NCBI RefSeq assembly: GCF_004379255.2
Contig: NC_056036.1
Span: 37,276,076-37,340,075 of the forward strand
DNA from: Salvia splendens
Taxonomy: Eukaryota; Streptophyta; Magnoliopsida; Lamiales; Lamiaceae
DNA length: 64,000 nucleotides
Direction of reading: 5' to 3'
Positions 1 through 9,765 of the stretch are shown piece by piece. The notes beneath the pieces were generated by a model. That model was not told where the DNA came from and did no database searches. It worked only from the letters and a program-made list of their open reading frames with translations. The position numbers were made by a program, and so were the translations under genes. Numbering within the stretch: position 1 is the first letter of the stretch; each line of letters opens with the position of its first letter.

Positions 1-141
1 AAGGAATACAGAAAAGTCATATTGTTATCAGATTCTTCTCCATCGAAAGAATCCGAAAAGTATAGGCCAAAGAGACGACAATATCAACCGCAGCTTTTAG
101 GGAAAACATCAACTCGTGGAATTCCACCCTACATCAAGTAA
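1..141 (+). CDS. possible 3' end of an upstream gene (partial)
   Basis: An open frame runs from the first base to a TAA at 139-141. It gives about 46 residues rich in Ser, Lys, Arg and Gln and ends in GIPPYIK. I do not recognise the protein. The composition looks like a charged C-terminal tail rather than random AT-rich DNA, and the stretch sits at the window edge, so the rest of any gene would lie to the left. It could be a chance open frame. Confidence 0.22.
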   Translation, partial: KEYRKVILLSDSSPSKESEKYRPKRRQYQPQLLGKTSTRGIPPYIK

Positions 142-479
142 AAGCTATGGACCGAGGTTGGTAAATCATCTCTTTGATGTGGTATATGTTGTGGTTGAAT
201 TAATACGAATCTAGAATATGATTTCGATATAGAAATCGGTAAAGCATCGAAATAAGGCTAACGCCCTATGGAGTATGGACAGTGTGCTCAGAAATGAGAA
301 TGCAAGTACTCCTCCAGTAGTAGTAGTATAATATGAGTCGTCACTTACTTATTCGATAAATTGTTAAGTTAAAATACAAGTGAACTGTATCATTAAAATT
401 TAAACCATCTTTTCCCAAAAGAGGCTCAAGATTGTTGTGAATTTTCTTACACTTTTTTAAAGGGGCCAAAAGAGGCTCA
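142..479. other. intergenic, no gene seen
   Basis: AT-rich sequence without a supported gene. The phrase ccaaaagaggctca occurs twice here (about 416-429 and 466-479) and again just beyond the Harbinger element that follows (about 2398-2411), so that element inserted into a locally repetitive target. Confidence 0.5.
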
Positions 480-482
480 TAA

Positions 483-2383
483 GAGCATCTGTAACGCGGC
501 GGGCCAGGCCGCAAGTCGCGAGTCCCGGCCCGTCCCATGCGTTACACGGAGGAGAGTCACGGCCCAGGCCGGTCCCGTGGCCGCGTTCCCGGCCTGGCGA
601 GCGTCCCGCGTCCCGGCCTGGGACGGCGTTGCACGGTGACGGGCCGCAACTGGCGAGTCCCGGCTCAGCGTTACACGCTCCTCGGGCCTGGCCGCAACCG
701 ATTTTTTTTTTAATTCGAAAATTTTTTCTATAAATACTACTCCATTTTCATATACATTCAACTTTACATTCAACTTCAAGTCTCTTCCTAGAATTCGAAA
801 AAATGCCTCCTCGTCAAAGAATATTCGAAGATCAAATGTCCCGGTTGTTAGCAGAGGCGGTACCGACAATCCAAGAAGAAATCAACAACGAAGTTGAACG
901 CTACCAAGCTGCTATTCAAGCTTGGAACGAACAACAAACCCGGGTACCACGTACAAGGATGTATATTCACGAGACCGTGAACAAGCTGCCTTGCGGCTTT
1001 TCACGGATTATTTCTCTAGAGATCCGCGATAGAGTGATCAGATGTTCCGTCGCCGGTTCCAGATGCGGAGGCCTTTGTTCCTACGCATTGTCAACGCAGT
1101 TGTAGCTCGTGACTCGTATTTCTGCCAAACTACCGATGCTGTGGGCCGAGAAAGTATATCGACGTTGCAGAAATGCACGTCTGCCATTCGTCAACTCGCT
1201 TACGGAACTACATCAGATATGTTCGATGAGTATCTCCATGTAAGCGAGCCTACTGGACGGGAGTCCCTCGCTAGATTCTGTCAGGCAGTCGTCGAAGCAT
1301 TCAAGGATACGTACTTGAGAAAGCCAACGACCGACGACGTTAGGAAGTTGGTCGACATGCACGAGCGGGCCCACGGCTTCCTGGGGATGCTTGGAAGCAT
1401 CGACTGTATGCACTGGCAGTGGAAGAATTGTCCAACGGCTTGGAGAGGACAATACACTAGCGGGCACAAGGGCACACATCCCACGATTGTGTTGGAGGTC
1501 GTTGTCGATTGCAGATTGTGGATCTGGCATGCCTACTTTGGTGTCGCGGGGTCCAACAACGACCCCAATGTGTTGAACGAGTCTCCATTGTTCAACGACT
1601 TGTGTGCTGGGCGAGCACCGAACGTAGAGTTCATGGCCAACCACCGTCGGTATAGTATGGGGTACTATATGTCAGACGGGATCTACCCTCGATGGCCCGT
1701 GTTCGTGAAGACTATCACAGCTCCGACAACCGATCGGAGGGCAATGTTTGCCCAAAGGTAAGAGGCGGCTCGGAAAGATGTCGAGTGTGCATTCGGAGTC
1801 CTCCAAGCGCGGTGGGTTGTCGTGAAGGGAGCGGCCCGTGGTTGGCAGCGGTCAAACATCGCCGACACAATGTATGCATGTATCATAATGCATAACATGA
1901 TCGTTGAGGACGAGCAAGATAACGTCACTTTGTGGAGCGAAGATCCGCTCGCCAGCATCGGGAGTAACTACGTTGTCACCGATCCGCCCGTGTATAGCCT
2001 TCCTCCCGACATCCGCAATGTCATGACCCGTTCAGCTGCCATGCGCCAAGAGGAACAACACACTCGCCTCCAAGCCGATCTAATCGAAGAAATTTGGATT
2101 CGCACCAACGTTTTCCAGCATTGATGTTATGTTTTTATGTATTTTATTTTCAGTTTTAAAATTTATATGTTGTAATTTTGCAGTATTCGGTGAAATTAAA
2201 TTTTCCGTGTTATAAATTTCCGGCGTTTTTTATTTTACGTTCAAAATAGGTTGGAGTTGTGAATAGTATCATTTATTAGTTGCGGCCTGCAGGGTTACAG
2301 CAGTTGGGGTCTGGCCACAACTGTAGAGGAATGATAACGTGGAGGGGACGGGGCCGGAAATGGGGACGAGGTTATTGATGCCC
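483..2383 (+). mobile_element. PIF/Harbinger element E1, transposase ORF only
   Basis: The element is 1,901 bp. It is flanked by TAA target duplications (480-482 and 2384-2386). The terminal inverted repeats are GAGCATCTGTAAC on the left and GGGCATCAATAAC on the right, read inward. The left 200 bp are very GC-rich, followed by a TATA-like box near 729-737 and a transposase reading frame. TWA-type 3-bp duplications and GRGCATC ends are classical Harbinger features. No ORF1 (Myb/NAM-like) gene is present. The transposase is broken, so the copy is not autonomous now. Confidence 0.92.
803..2124 (+). pseudogene. Harbinger transposase (DDE_Tnp_4 / HARBI1-like), broken
   Basis: The frame begins at ATG 803 and encodes a HARBI1-like nuclease of about 440 residues. 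Family motifs are readable: a helical N-terminus, FRRRFQMRRPLFLRIV, GSIDCMHWQWKNCPTAWRG (first catalytic Asp), GVAGSNNDPNVLN (second Asp) and ARKDVECAFGVLQ (third acid, Glu). There are three lesions. A 1-nt deletion near 978 shifts the frame, a TAG lies at 1030-1032, and a TAA at 1759-1761 replaces the Gln codon of the usual AQKQEAARK stretch. After it the same frame continues to the true end at 2122-2124. ECAFG in place of ERAFG is another C-to-T type change. It is the ORF2-type gene of the superfamily; no partner ORF1 is nearby. Confidence 0.9.
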
Positions 2384-2386
2384 TAA

Positions 2387-2415
2387 GATCTTGAGCCCAA
2401 AAGAGGCTCAAGATC
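2387..2415. repeat. perfect 11-bp hairpin palindrome beside E1
   Basis: GATCTTGAGCC and GGCTCAAGATC are exact reverse complements separated by 7 bases, immediately outside the right TAA duplication of E1. Part of it is the local repeat gaggctca. It is probably part of the target sequence and not of the element. Confidence 0.6.
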
Positions 2416-2608
2416 TTATCACCTAATTTCAAGAGGTATGGATTTGTCAAATCATGCAAAATGATTCACGTCTTTATATTATTTGAAGGAAGGTGTAATT
2501 TCCTACTAATATTTTATTCTTATAATATAACGTTTATAAAATCATCAAACTATTTCTTTACATGAATTTGATAAAGTTTCTATTACTATAAAATCGAATG
2601 GCATCTAA

Positions 2609-4568
2609 GGGCATTAGCAATGGGGCGCCCTAAGGCGCGCCCTATGGCGCGCCACGTCAGCAGTTTTATCCTCCTACCTCCTCACCTGCAGTGGGGCGCC
2701 CTAAGACGCGCCCTAAGGCGCGCCCTATGGCGCGCCACATCATCATTTTTTTAATATTTATTACAAAACTCATACGAATTTAACAAAATTAATACATTAA
2801 AATACGAATTTCAAAAACTTCATTTCATTGAATAAAAATTAATACATTACAATGCGAATTAAAAAAACGCGAACTCAACAACGGCGGTTGCGAGCCCACA
2901 CTTCTTCGATCATGTCGTTCATGAGCTGCGCATGATCCTGTTGGTTGCGCATTGAGGCCTGTCTAGATAGAACCTCGTTGAAGCCTAACGGTAACCCTCT
3001 ATCGGGTGGCTCGGTCGACGCGCCGGCCAAACTAGATGCACGATCATCTTCATTCCAATCGGTGATGCTTCCGCCTTCATTCTCGACTATCATGTTGTGC
3101 ATGATTATGCACGCATATATGACATCGGCGATGACATCCTTGAACCAGAAACGAGCCGGCCCTTTCACAATTGCCCACCGTGATTGGAGCACGCCGAATG
3201 TCCGCTCGACATCCTTCCTCGCCGACTCCTGCTTTTGCGCAAATAAAACCCTCTTCTCACCAATTGGGCAGCTAACCGTCTTCACAAAAACAGGCCACCG
3301 TGGATAGATGCCATCGGCCAAGTAGTACCCCATATGGTATTGGCGTCTGTTGGCAGTGAACTCGATGGCCGGGCCGTTGCCATTACATTGATCGGTGAAG
3401 AGGGTGGACGAGTTGAGGACGTTAATGTCGTTGTTCGACCCGGCTACGCCGAAGTAAGCATGCCAGATCCATAGCCGATGGTCAGCGACGGCTTCGAGGA
3501 CCATCGTCGGGTGGCTGCCCTTGTATCCACTTGTGAACTGGCCTCTCCACGCCGTCGGACAATTCTTCCACTGCCAGTGCATACAGTCGATGCTCCCGAG
3601 CATCCCAGGAAACCCGTGCGCCGTCTCGTGCATCTGCATCAGACCCTGGCAATCAGTGGCAGTCGGCTTGCGCAAATATGTGTCGCCATAAGCCTCTACT
3701 ATCCCCCGGCAAAAGCGCTTCAGACAATCGCGGCCTGTAGAATCCCCGCAGTGGAGGTACTCGTCGAAAAGGTCCGCCGTGGTGCCATAGGCCAACTGAC
3801 GGAGTGCAACCGTGCACTTTTGCAATGGTGTAAGGCCGGGTTTGCCGATGCCGTCCTCCCGAAACGTGAAGAATTCATCACGTGAAGACAATGTCCGAAC
3901 AATGCTGAGAAACAGGTACCGCGACATTCTAAATCGGCGCCGAAAAACAGCCGGGCCCCATCGCGGTTGATCGGCAAAGTAGTCTTCAACCAGACGTGTG
4001 TGAGCTTCCGCGTGGTCGCGTCGGATATACGACCTATGTCGAATAGGTCTATGGACTTGCTCAGAGGCCGCTGCCGCTGCCGCCTGGCGCTGCATCAACG
4101 CATAGCAATGCGTCATCGCCGTTTCAACGACTGCATTTAATGCTATATCTATGCTATTACTGGACTCATCAGAGGAACTAGAACTATTGGTGTCGTCGCC
4201 GGGATTCATATTGGTTGGATTTGTGAGAGAGAATATGTAGAGGTATGCACAAATGAATGACAAACGCTCTTTAAATAGAAAACCAAACCGCGTGCCATCG
4301 TCCGCGACCTATCGTCCGTGTACGCCACAATGGGGAGGACGATGGCGCGGACGATGCCTATCGTCCGCGGCCATCGTCCGTGTACGCCACAATGGGGAGG
4401 ACGATGGCGCGGACGATAGGCATCGGGCGCGCCATCCTCCGCGCCCTTAGTATCGGCCGCGACGATCGTCCGCGACCTATCGTCCGTATCCGCAATGGGC
4501 GCGGACGATCGATGGCGCGGACGATGCGCGCCATCGGGCGTGCCATCGTCCGCCCATTGCGGATGGCC
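2609..4568 (-). mobile_element. PIF/Harbinger element E2, transposase ORF intact
   Basis: The element is 1,960 bp, flanked by TAA at 2606-2608 and 4569-4571. Read inward, the ends are GGGCATTAGCAATGGGGCG (left) and GGCCATCCGCAATGGGCG (right). Both subterminal regions are built of short GC-rich direct repeats. On the left a GGCGCGCC-rich unit is repeated (about 2624-2740). On the right a roughly 60-bp unit is duplicated (about 4311-4440). Such repeats are plausible binding sites for the element's own proteins. Between them lies one long uninterrupted transposase frame on the minus strand. No ORF1 is present. Confidence 0.93.
2875..4209 (-). CDS. Harbinger transposase (DDE_Tnp_4 nuclease), intact
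   Basis: Endonuclease subunit of a PIF/Harbinger transposase, 444 residues from the ATG at 4209. That start (MNPGDDTN) precedes a Ser/Asp-rich leader; an upstream in-frame ATG at 4263 would add 18 hydrophobic residues and seems less likely. The order is an acidic/Ser-rich N-terminus, an Ala run (about residues 42-48), a helical region with FRRRFRMSRYLFLSIV, then the DDE fold. The fold contains GSIDCMHWQWKNC (Asp 1), GVAGSNNDINVLN (Asp 2) and ARKDVERTFGVLQSRW (Glu). There are no stops or shifts and all catalytic residues are present, so the protein could be functional. Superfamily members normally need a separate Myb/NAM-like ORF1 protein to reach DNA and the nucleus; this element has none, though E4-E6 in this window do. 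It is by far the best-preserved transposase here. Confidence 0.93.
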   Translation of the reverse strand: MNPGDDTNSSSSSDESSNSIDIALNAVVETAMTHCYALMQRQAAAAAASEQVHRPIRHRSYIRRDHAEAHTRLVEDYFADQPRWGPAVFRRRFRMSRYLFLSIVRTLSSRDEFFTFREDGIGKPGLTPLQKCTVALRQLAYGTTADLFDEYLHCGDSTGRDCLKRFCRGIVEAYGDTYLRKPTATDCQGLMQMHETAHGFPGMLGSIDCMHWQWKNCPTAWRGQFTSGYKGSHPTMVLEAVADHRLWIWHAYFGVAGSNNDINVLNSSTLFTDQCNGNGPAIEFTANRRQYHMGYYLADGIYPRWPVFVKTVSCPIGEKRVLFAQKQESARKDVERTFGVLQSRWAIVKGPARFWFKDVIADVIYACIIMHNMIVENEGGSITDWNEDDRASSLAGASTEPPDRGLPLGFNEVLSRQASMRNQQDHAQLMNDMIEEVWARNRRC

Positions 4569-4571
4569 TAA

Positions 4572-6283
4572 GTAGCTTTTTGAATTCGAAACTTATTAGA
4601 AACAAGGTACCAATTTTTTGTGATGCAGTGATTTGGCTACGAATGATATAACAACTCAATAGAGACAAATATATGTGCAATCATTGTTGCGTTAATCAGC
4701 GACTTTGAAATTTTTAGGGAATTATTGGGACTTTTCCAATTAAATTATATTACCTCACTCCCTTAAAGTTTGTTCTATTTTTTTCATTTTCGTTCGTCCC
4801 TCAAAGTTTATCTTATTTTACTTTTTACTATTTTTTATAATAAACTTCATATTCCACTAATTATTATTACTTATATTTTATTATAAAATTAATATATAAA
4901 AATAAGACTCACGTTCCATTAACTTTTTAAACCCAATTTCGATTGCAATTTTTTAAGAGGAGTACAATAGTCTCTACCGCAACGAAACTTCAATCAGCCG
5001 CCCACTCTGACTCTCTCTCTCATTCAGCCGCCTACTTTGACTTTCTCACACACACATACACACACACACATTCCGTATTTCTGATTACAGGGAGTGCGTG
5101 GTTCGAGACAGGAATCGACCCAATTAATTGAACTCAATCCTTCTCTCTCATTATTAAAGGCAAAGCTATACATACACCAATTTGTACAATTACACAAAAA
5201 ATATTTTAAATAATTGCTTTACCTCATCAACCGACATCACCAGCTCGCCGGCCGATCAGCCTGCAAGTCGAGCTGTCACTACCAATGCTTGCTCTAATAT
5301 TTTATCCTAAAATTTTAACTCTAATTTAACCTTTAATTAGCAACTATACTTGGAGGGAATTTTATACTGGACATTGAACTTTACATCTAAATTGTGTAAC
5401 ATTTTGACTTTGCCAATTAATTTATATATGACAGAAAATATTTGTTTTGTTATGAATAAAAATTAATAGGACTAGTGGCATGTTCAGGTGGAGTCGGGAT
5501 CAATCGAGCCATCATCGTCCTATAAACTTGGCTATTGAACTTGTTGATCTCACCGGTGCACGATTGTTTTATACCCAATCTTTCAACGATGTGTTTTACT
5601 TTTGTTGTTAGTCAGTCGTCTAAGTCATCGCATCGCATCACCTCCGCCTATGACGCCGGGTTTGGTTTGTGGATCGGCAAATGATTGAGCCCACGTTATA
5701 AGCTTCAATGGCCAAGTGAAAAACTTTCCATAATAGTAGTCTGAATTTGAGGCAGTGATGAATGCTGAGTGTTGACTTTAATTGATCCCAAGACCAAACG
5801 TGCAGAATGATTGCTACTTAATGATAAGACAATTTTTTTAAGATAAGGTAATTAAAATTAGTATGACACTTACGAATATTACTAGACAAAAATTTCAGTA
5901 AATAAATGATTTTTTTTTCACACTTTAAGTTTTAATAACGCTGTGTTATCATGATGTTTCCCTCATGAAAAAAAGTTTATGTCAAATTTAATGCTAAAGG
6001 TAATTATAATATCACTCTATTTATCAGTAAATAAATGATTTTTCATTGTTTTAATTTTTTTCAAACTTCTAATTTAAACACACGAACTTTGATGTTTCCT
6101 TTATGAAAAAAATTAAAGTAATTCGAATAAAAATGATATGGTCTACATATGACATACGATTACTTACGTTACTCTACTTCGTCAACATCCTGTGCTAAGG
6201 ACAAAATGACCTATTTTTGGTTTATAAAAAATTATTGATAATAAATTAATATCAAAATGACGCACGATCTGTGCCATAAAGTG
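4572..6283. other. intergenic, AT-rich, with MITE remnant and CA repeat
   Basis: No gene is supported. It contains a 5'-half Stowaway-like remnant (listed separately), a (CA)n-rich stretch at about 5048-5071 and otherwise AT-rich unique-looking sequence. Confidence 0.5.
4753..4935. mobile_element. truncated Stowaway-like MITE
   Basis: After a TA the sequence reads ctcactcccttaaagtttgt, then cgttcgtccctcaaagttt and an AT-rich body with taaaattaatatataaaaat. This is the left half of the same Stowaway type found complete at 38336-38585. No matching right end is seen, so the copy is truncated or diverged. Confidence 0.5.
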
Positions 6284-6285
6284 TA

Positions 6286-6523
6286 CTCCCTCCATCTCTA
6301 ATAATTCGTCACCATTTGACCCGGTACGAATTTTAAGAAATGTAATAGAAAGTGAGTTGTAAAAGTTGGTGGCACGTGAGTCCTACTTTTATATATTTAG
6401 TTTTATAATAAAATGTGAGTGTGAATGAGTTAGTGAAATGTAAGGTTCACTATTAAAAATGATAAAAGTGAAAGATGACAAATTTTTAGAGTCGGGCGAA
6501 AATAGAAATAGGTGACAAGGAAG
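6286..6523. mobile_element. Stowaway-type MITE, complete (238 bp)
   Basis: Flanked by TA dinucleotides (6284-6285 and 6524-6525). The ends are ctccctccatctctaataattcg on the left and, in reverse complement, cttccttgtcacctatttc on the right. Both lead into an AT-rich non-coding body containing gacccggtacgaattttaag. Size, TA duplication and CTCCCTCC-type ends fit the Tc1/mariner-derived Stowaway class. The same family recurs at 9547 and 38336. Confidence 0.8.
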
Positions 6524-6525
6524 TA

Positions 6526-7614
6526 ATTAACTCCAAAATACTGTGACATCTATCTTGGAAATAAAAAAATGTGACGAACTATGTGTCACAAAATTTTACT
6601 ACTCATCTAAGCTTCAGATGTAAAGGAATATCGATAAATGTTGATAAGGATAAAAATAATTCCTATTAGAAATTAATGCACTTTGTTTTGTATGACACCA
6701 TTTCAGGTGCATAGTCCACAAACTCTATATTAAATGATTATCGGTTGAAAATATCAACCACATTATAAACAAATTTAAAAAAATACTATCTCCATTTTCA
6801 GTTACACACTTGTACTCAGTTATTCAGTACTTGTTCATAATGGGATGCAAATAAATAAAACTCAGATGTATTAAGTGAAAATTATAGTTTGTATAATATT
6901 TCATTGTATATCACTTAAGAAAGGTTAGTTTAAAGTAGCACTATTTATTGAGTACCGATAATATTCATCAATCATCAAACACCTAATGAGCACTGGTTCA
7001 AATCACCAAGCATTTATCTAATACAGTGAATTAAGTAAAAAAAAGAAGCGGGAAAAGTAAAGTCGTTGACGGGTGCAAACATGCTTGATAAATTATCGAG
7101 CAACGGCTTGCTCGATACAAGTCACACGATCGCATATGTTTTAAATTATGTCAGACAGTCCAAATCAATACAGTGGCAAAGAGGGAAAAAGGAAAGTACG
7201 ACTGTACGAGGTTGAAGAAGCAGCCAATAGCCATGATTATGAAATCTCTAAATTCACCATCTTGAATATTTTCGCCATTAACACAAAAGAATGCAATAAT
7301 TAGTTAGTCAATTTGAGTTTAAAGTGAGAAAGACTATCCCTTAATTAGTGGCACCAAAATTGAACTGTTGTCAATTGAAAACTTGACAGTTGTTGACTCA
7401 TCCAACATTAAATAAAGGTACAAAAAGAGTAAAGGAGTTGCACAACTTGCACTAAATCTTTGAATATCTTATTGGGCCACACATCCAAAGCAATTCCAAC
7501 ATTGAAATAGAAATGTGTAGTATATGAATTCTATCAAATTTATTGGATCAATTTTTGTGCTCCAGAATAATCCCCTCTTTTCTGCTGTTATGTCCCAAAG
7601 AATAACTAGGGCCA
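6526..7614. other. intergenic, nothing recognised
   Basis: AT-rich sequence with only short open frames and no convincing gene, repeat or RNA signal. Confidence 0.45.
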
Positions 7615-8058
7615 ATTAGTAGTATAATACGGACTAGCTGGTCGTCCTACCCAACGTCCGCTATTGGAGCCGGCGAGCAGGTGACGGACGTCCCAGGCGG
7701 ATGAGAGGTTGTCCGTCGGACTAGCGGCTCGTCCTACCTGACATCCTACCTCTTGTCCGCTATTGCGCGAACAAAAGGTAGGACGTCCCATTTTTTTTAT
7801 TTATACTCAATATTTACAACTCACTGCACTTCATTTTTTTATATTTGATAAACACCAACAATTAAAATGAATTAATCATATTTTTCATTTTATTTTATTG
7901 GCTAGGGCGTCGGCTAGTCCTAGTGCTTGTCCACTATCGTGCAGTGGGATGTCCTAGTGATGTGACGGTGCAGTAGGATGTCCCAGTGACGTGGCAGCAG
8001 TGTTTTTGGGATATCCTACTGTTAGTCCATCGGGATATCCACACTAATGTGGATGCTC
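7615..8058. mobile_element. non-autonomous Harbinger fragment
   Basis: The right end reads gagcatccacattagtgtgg inward from a TAA at 8059-8061, which is the Harbinger end consensus of this window. Inside are several short repeats around ggacgtccca, gtccgctattg and gggatgtccta. A clean left end is missing near 7615, so the copy is truncated or badly diverged. No coding potential is visible. Confidence 0.6.
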
Positions 8059-8061
8059 TAA

Positions 8062-9496
8062 GTATAAACTAATTAATAAGTTATGAAAGGAGATCAATAA
8101 TTGCTGAAAATGTACCAAAAGTCTAGAATCCCGCAATCAATTCTTAATACTATTACTGAAGTATTGCTTAAATTGCTATATCATTTCTAGTAAACATAAA
8201 TATGTATGTTGATGGAATTTCTTTTTCTAAAGCAGATATGACAAGATAATGTTGGATGTATATTTATTGTTGTTGTGGAATTTTTATTTGCCTTTTCTTA
8301 GATATGACAAGATAATGTTGAATGTATGTTTATTATTGTTGTCTGAATTTTTGTTTCATATTTTTATATTCTAAAGCCAATGACTGCAGGTATGGATGTT
8401 TATTCGATCAATTTAATTATAATTAATCAAATCGAATAAGAACCCTTTTAAAGAATTGTTTGATTTACCAAAAAAATACGTTTGTAGAATTGTAGTAATA
8501 AATAAAAAAGTTTAAACCTTTGATTAATAGATGTGTAATTCATTGATTTTTATTTGTCGGTCAAATGTAACTTTATTAATGAAAGACGGTCAATTTATCA
8601 TGTAAATGAAATAATTGGGAAGTAGGGTCCAAAATATTGTTTAAGATGACTATAACAGCATTAACTACAAAGTGATTGAAGCTAGATATGTTTTCCAAAG
8701 TGAAACACTAGTATCATGGATAAAATTTAATAATGCGTAATAGGTCAACAATAAGTTGTTTTTTATTCTTTCTTATTCTACAATAAGTTATTAATTGTAT
8801 ATCTATAAATGTGAATTAATGATATACTATCATGATAACGAATTTAAGTGGAGAGTTTTATAATGGAAGAGATGGCTAGTGTCAGATTATATATGAAGAT
8901 TAATATGAAAACATTCTCACGCATTGGGTCAAATTTTAATTGCGAGACGAACTTTTTTAAAATTATGCTTAATAGTATATGATATTCAAATTATTGACAT
9001 TTACATGAAACTCTAATCTAAAGGAAAGAAATAGTGATAGATATGGTTGAAAGCTATAGCACCTTTCAAACCATGTTTTTGGTCCATTCTTCCTTTCTCA
9101 ATCGAATGGAAGTGAATTTTCACATGAAACAAAACATTAAAATAAAATTGTCGTGTGTATCCTAGTTCAATTGAGTAATCTTGAAACCGATTTAAAAACA
9201 AATATTCTTAATAGTAGTAACATGTAGTACGATTTATGTCGGTAAAAATCTCACGTGGCACATAGGTTACAGGCAGCACGTGTCATTCCGAAATATAACA
9301 AACTATTTTCTTATTTTAATTTTTATGAAAAGGGAGTGTCGATAAATGCCCTTTAACTGAAATGAGGTGAAATGGGCTTTTTGGGTATGAGAATTGACCC
9401 GTTTCATATTAGCCCAACTGTAATTCTATCCATAGTTCTCAGCAACTAAAATTCTATACATATACAATTAATAAAAGTAAGAAAACAAATCATCAT
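8062..9496. other. intergenic, AT-rich, with one short duplication
   Basis: No gene is supported. The only structure seen is a direct duplication of about 66 bp at 8235-8366. Confidence 0.45.
8235..8366. repeat. tandem duplication, 66-bp unit
   Basis: gatatgacaagataatgttg begins at 8235 and again at 8301, followed each time by near-identical AT-rich sequence (atgta.gtttattgttgttgt, then tttttgttt). The copies differ at several bases, so the duplication is not recent. Confidence 0.7.
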
Positions 9497-9538
9497 GCAC
9501 AAGTGGTCTTAGTGGTAGAATAGTACCCTGCCACGGTA
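9497..9538 (+). pseudogene. 5' half of a tRNA-Gly(GCC) gene
   Basis: The sequence matches the plant nuclear tRNA-Gly(GCC) 5' half from the acceptor strand through the D-arm (tggtagaatagtaccc) to the anticodon loop ctgccac and the anticodon stem. There is one substitution and one extra T near the start. The variable and T arms are absent: from about 9547 the sequence is the interior of a Stowaway MITE. The internal B box is therefore lost and the remnant cannot fold as a tRNA. Family identity rests on recognising the conserved D-arm and anticodon arm. Confidence 0.75.
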
Positions 9539-9546
9539 GGACGTAG

Positions 9547-9763
9547 GGCACGAGTTTTAAGAAATGTAATGAAAATTGGATTGAAAAAATTGGTAGGATG
9601 TTAGTCCTACTTTTACCGTATTAGTTTTATAATGAAATGTGGGTGATAATAATTTAGTGGAATATGAGATCCATTACCAAAAATGGTAAAAAGTGAAATG
9701 TGACAAATTTTGTGGGACTGATGAAACTGGAAAAATGCGACAAAATTTCAGGAACAGAGGGAG
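9547..9763. mobile_element. Stowaway MITE, left end missing
   Basis: ggcacgagttttaagaaatg onward parallels the complete MITE at 6286 (ggtacgaattttaagaaatg). It ends in acagagggag followed by TA. The left terminal repeat and first part are missing. In their place is the tRNA-Gly half, so the junction at about 9539-9547 is a recombination or repair joint. Confidence 0.7.
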
Positions 9764-9765
9764 TA

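Noticed and set aside
4358..4571. Arg/Gly/Ile-rich frames at 4358-4571 as small genes
   Set aside because: They arise from the GC-rich subterminal repeats of Harbinger E2 and are open on both strands.
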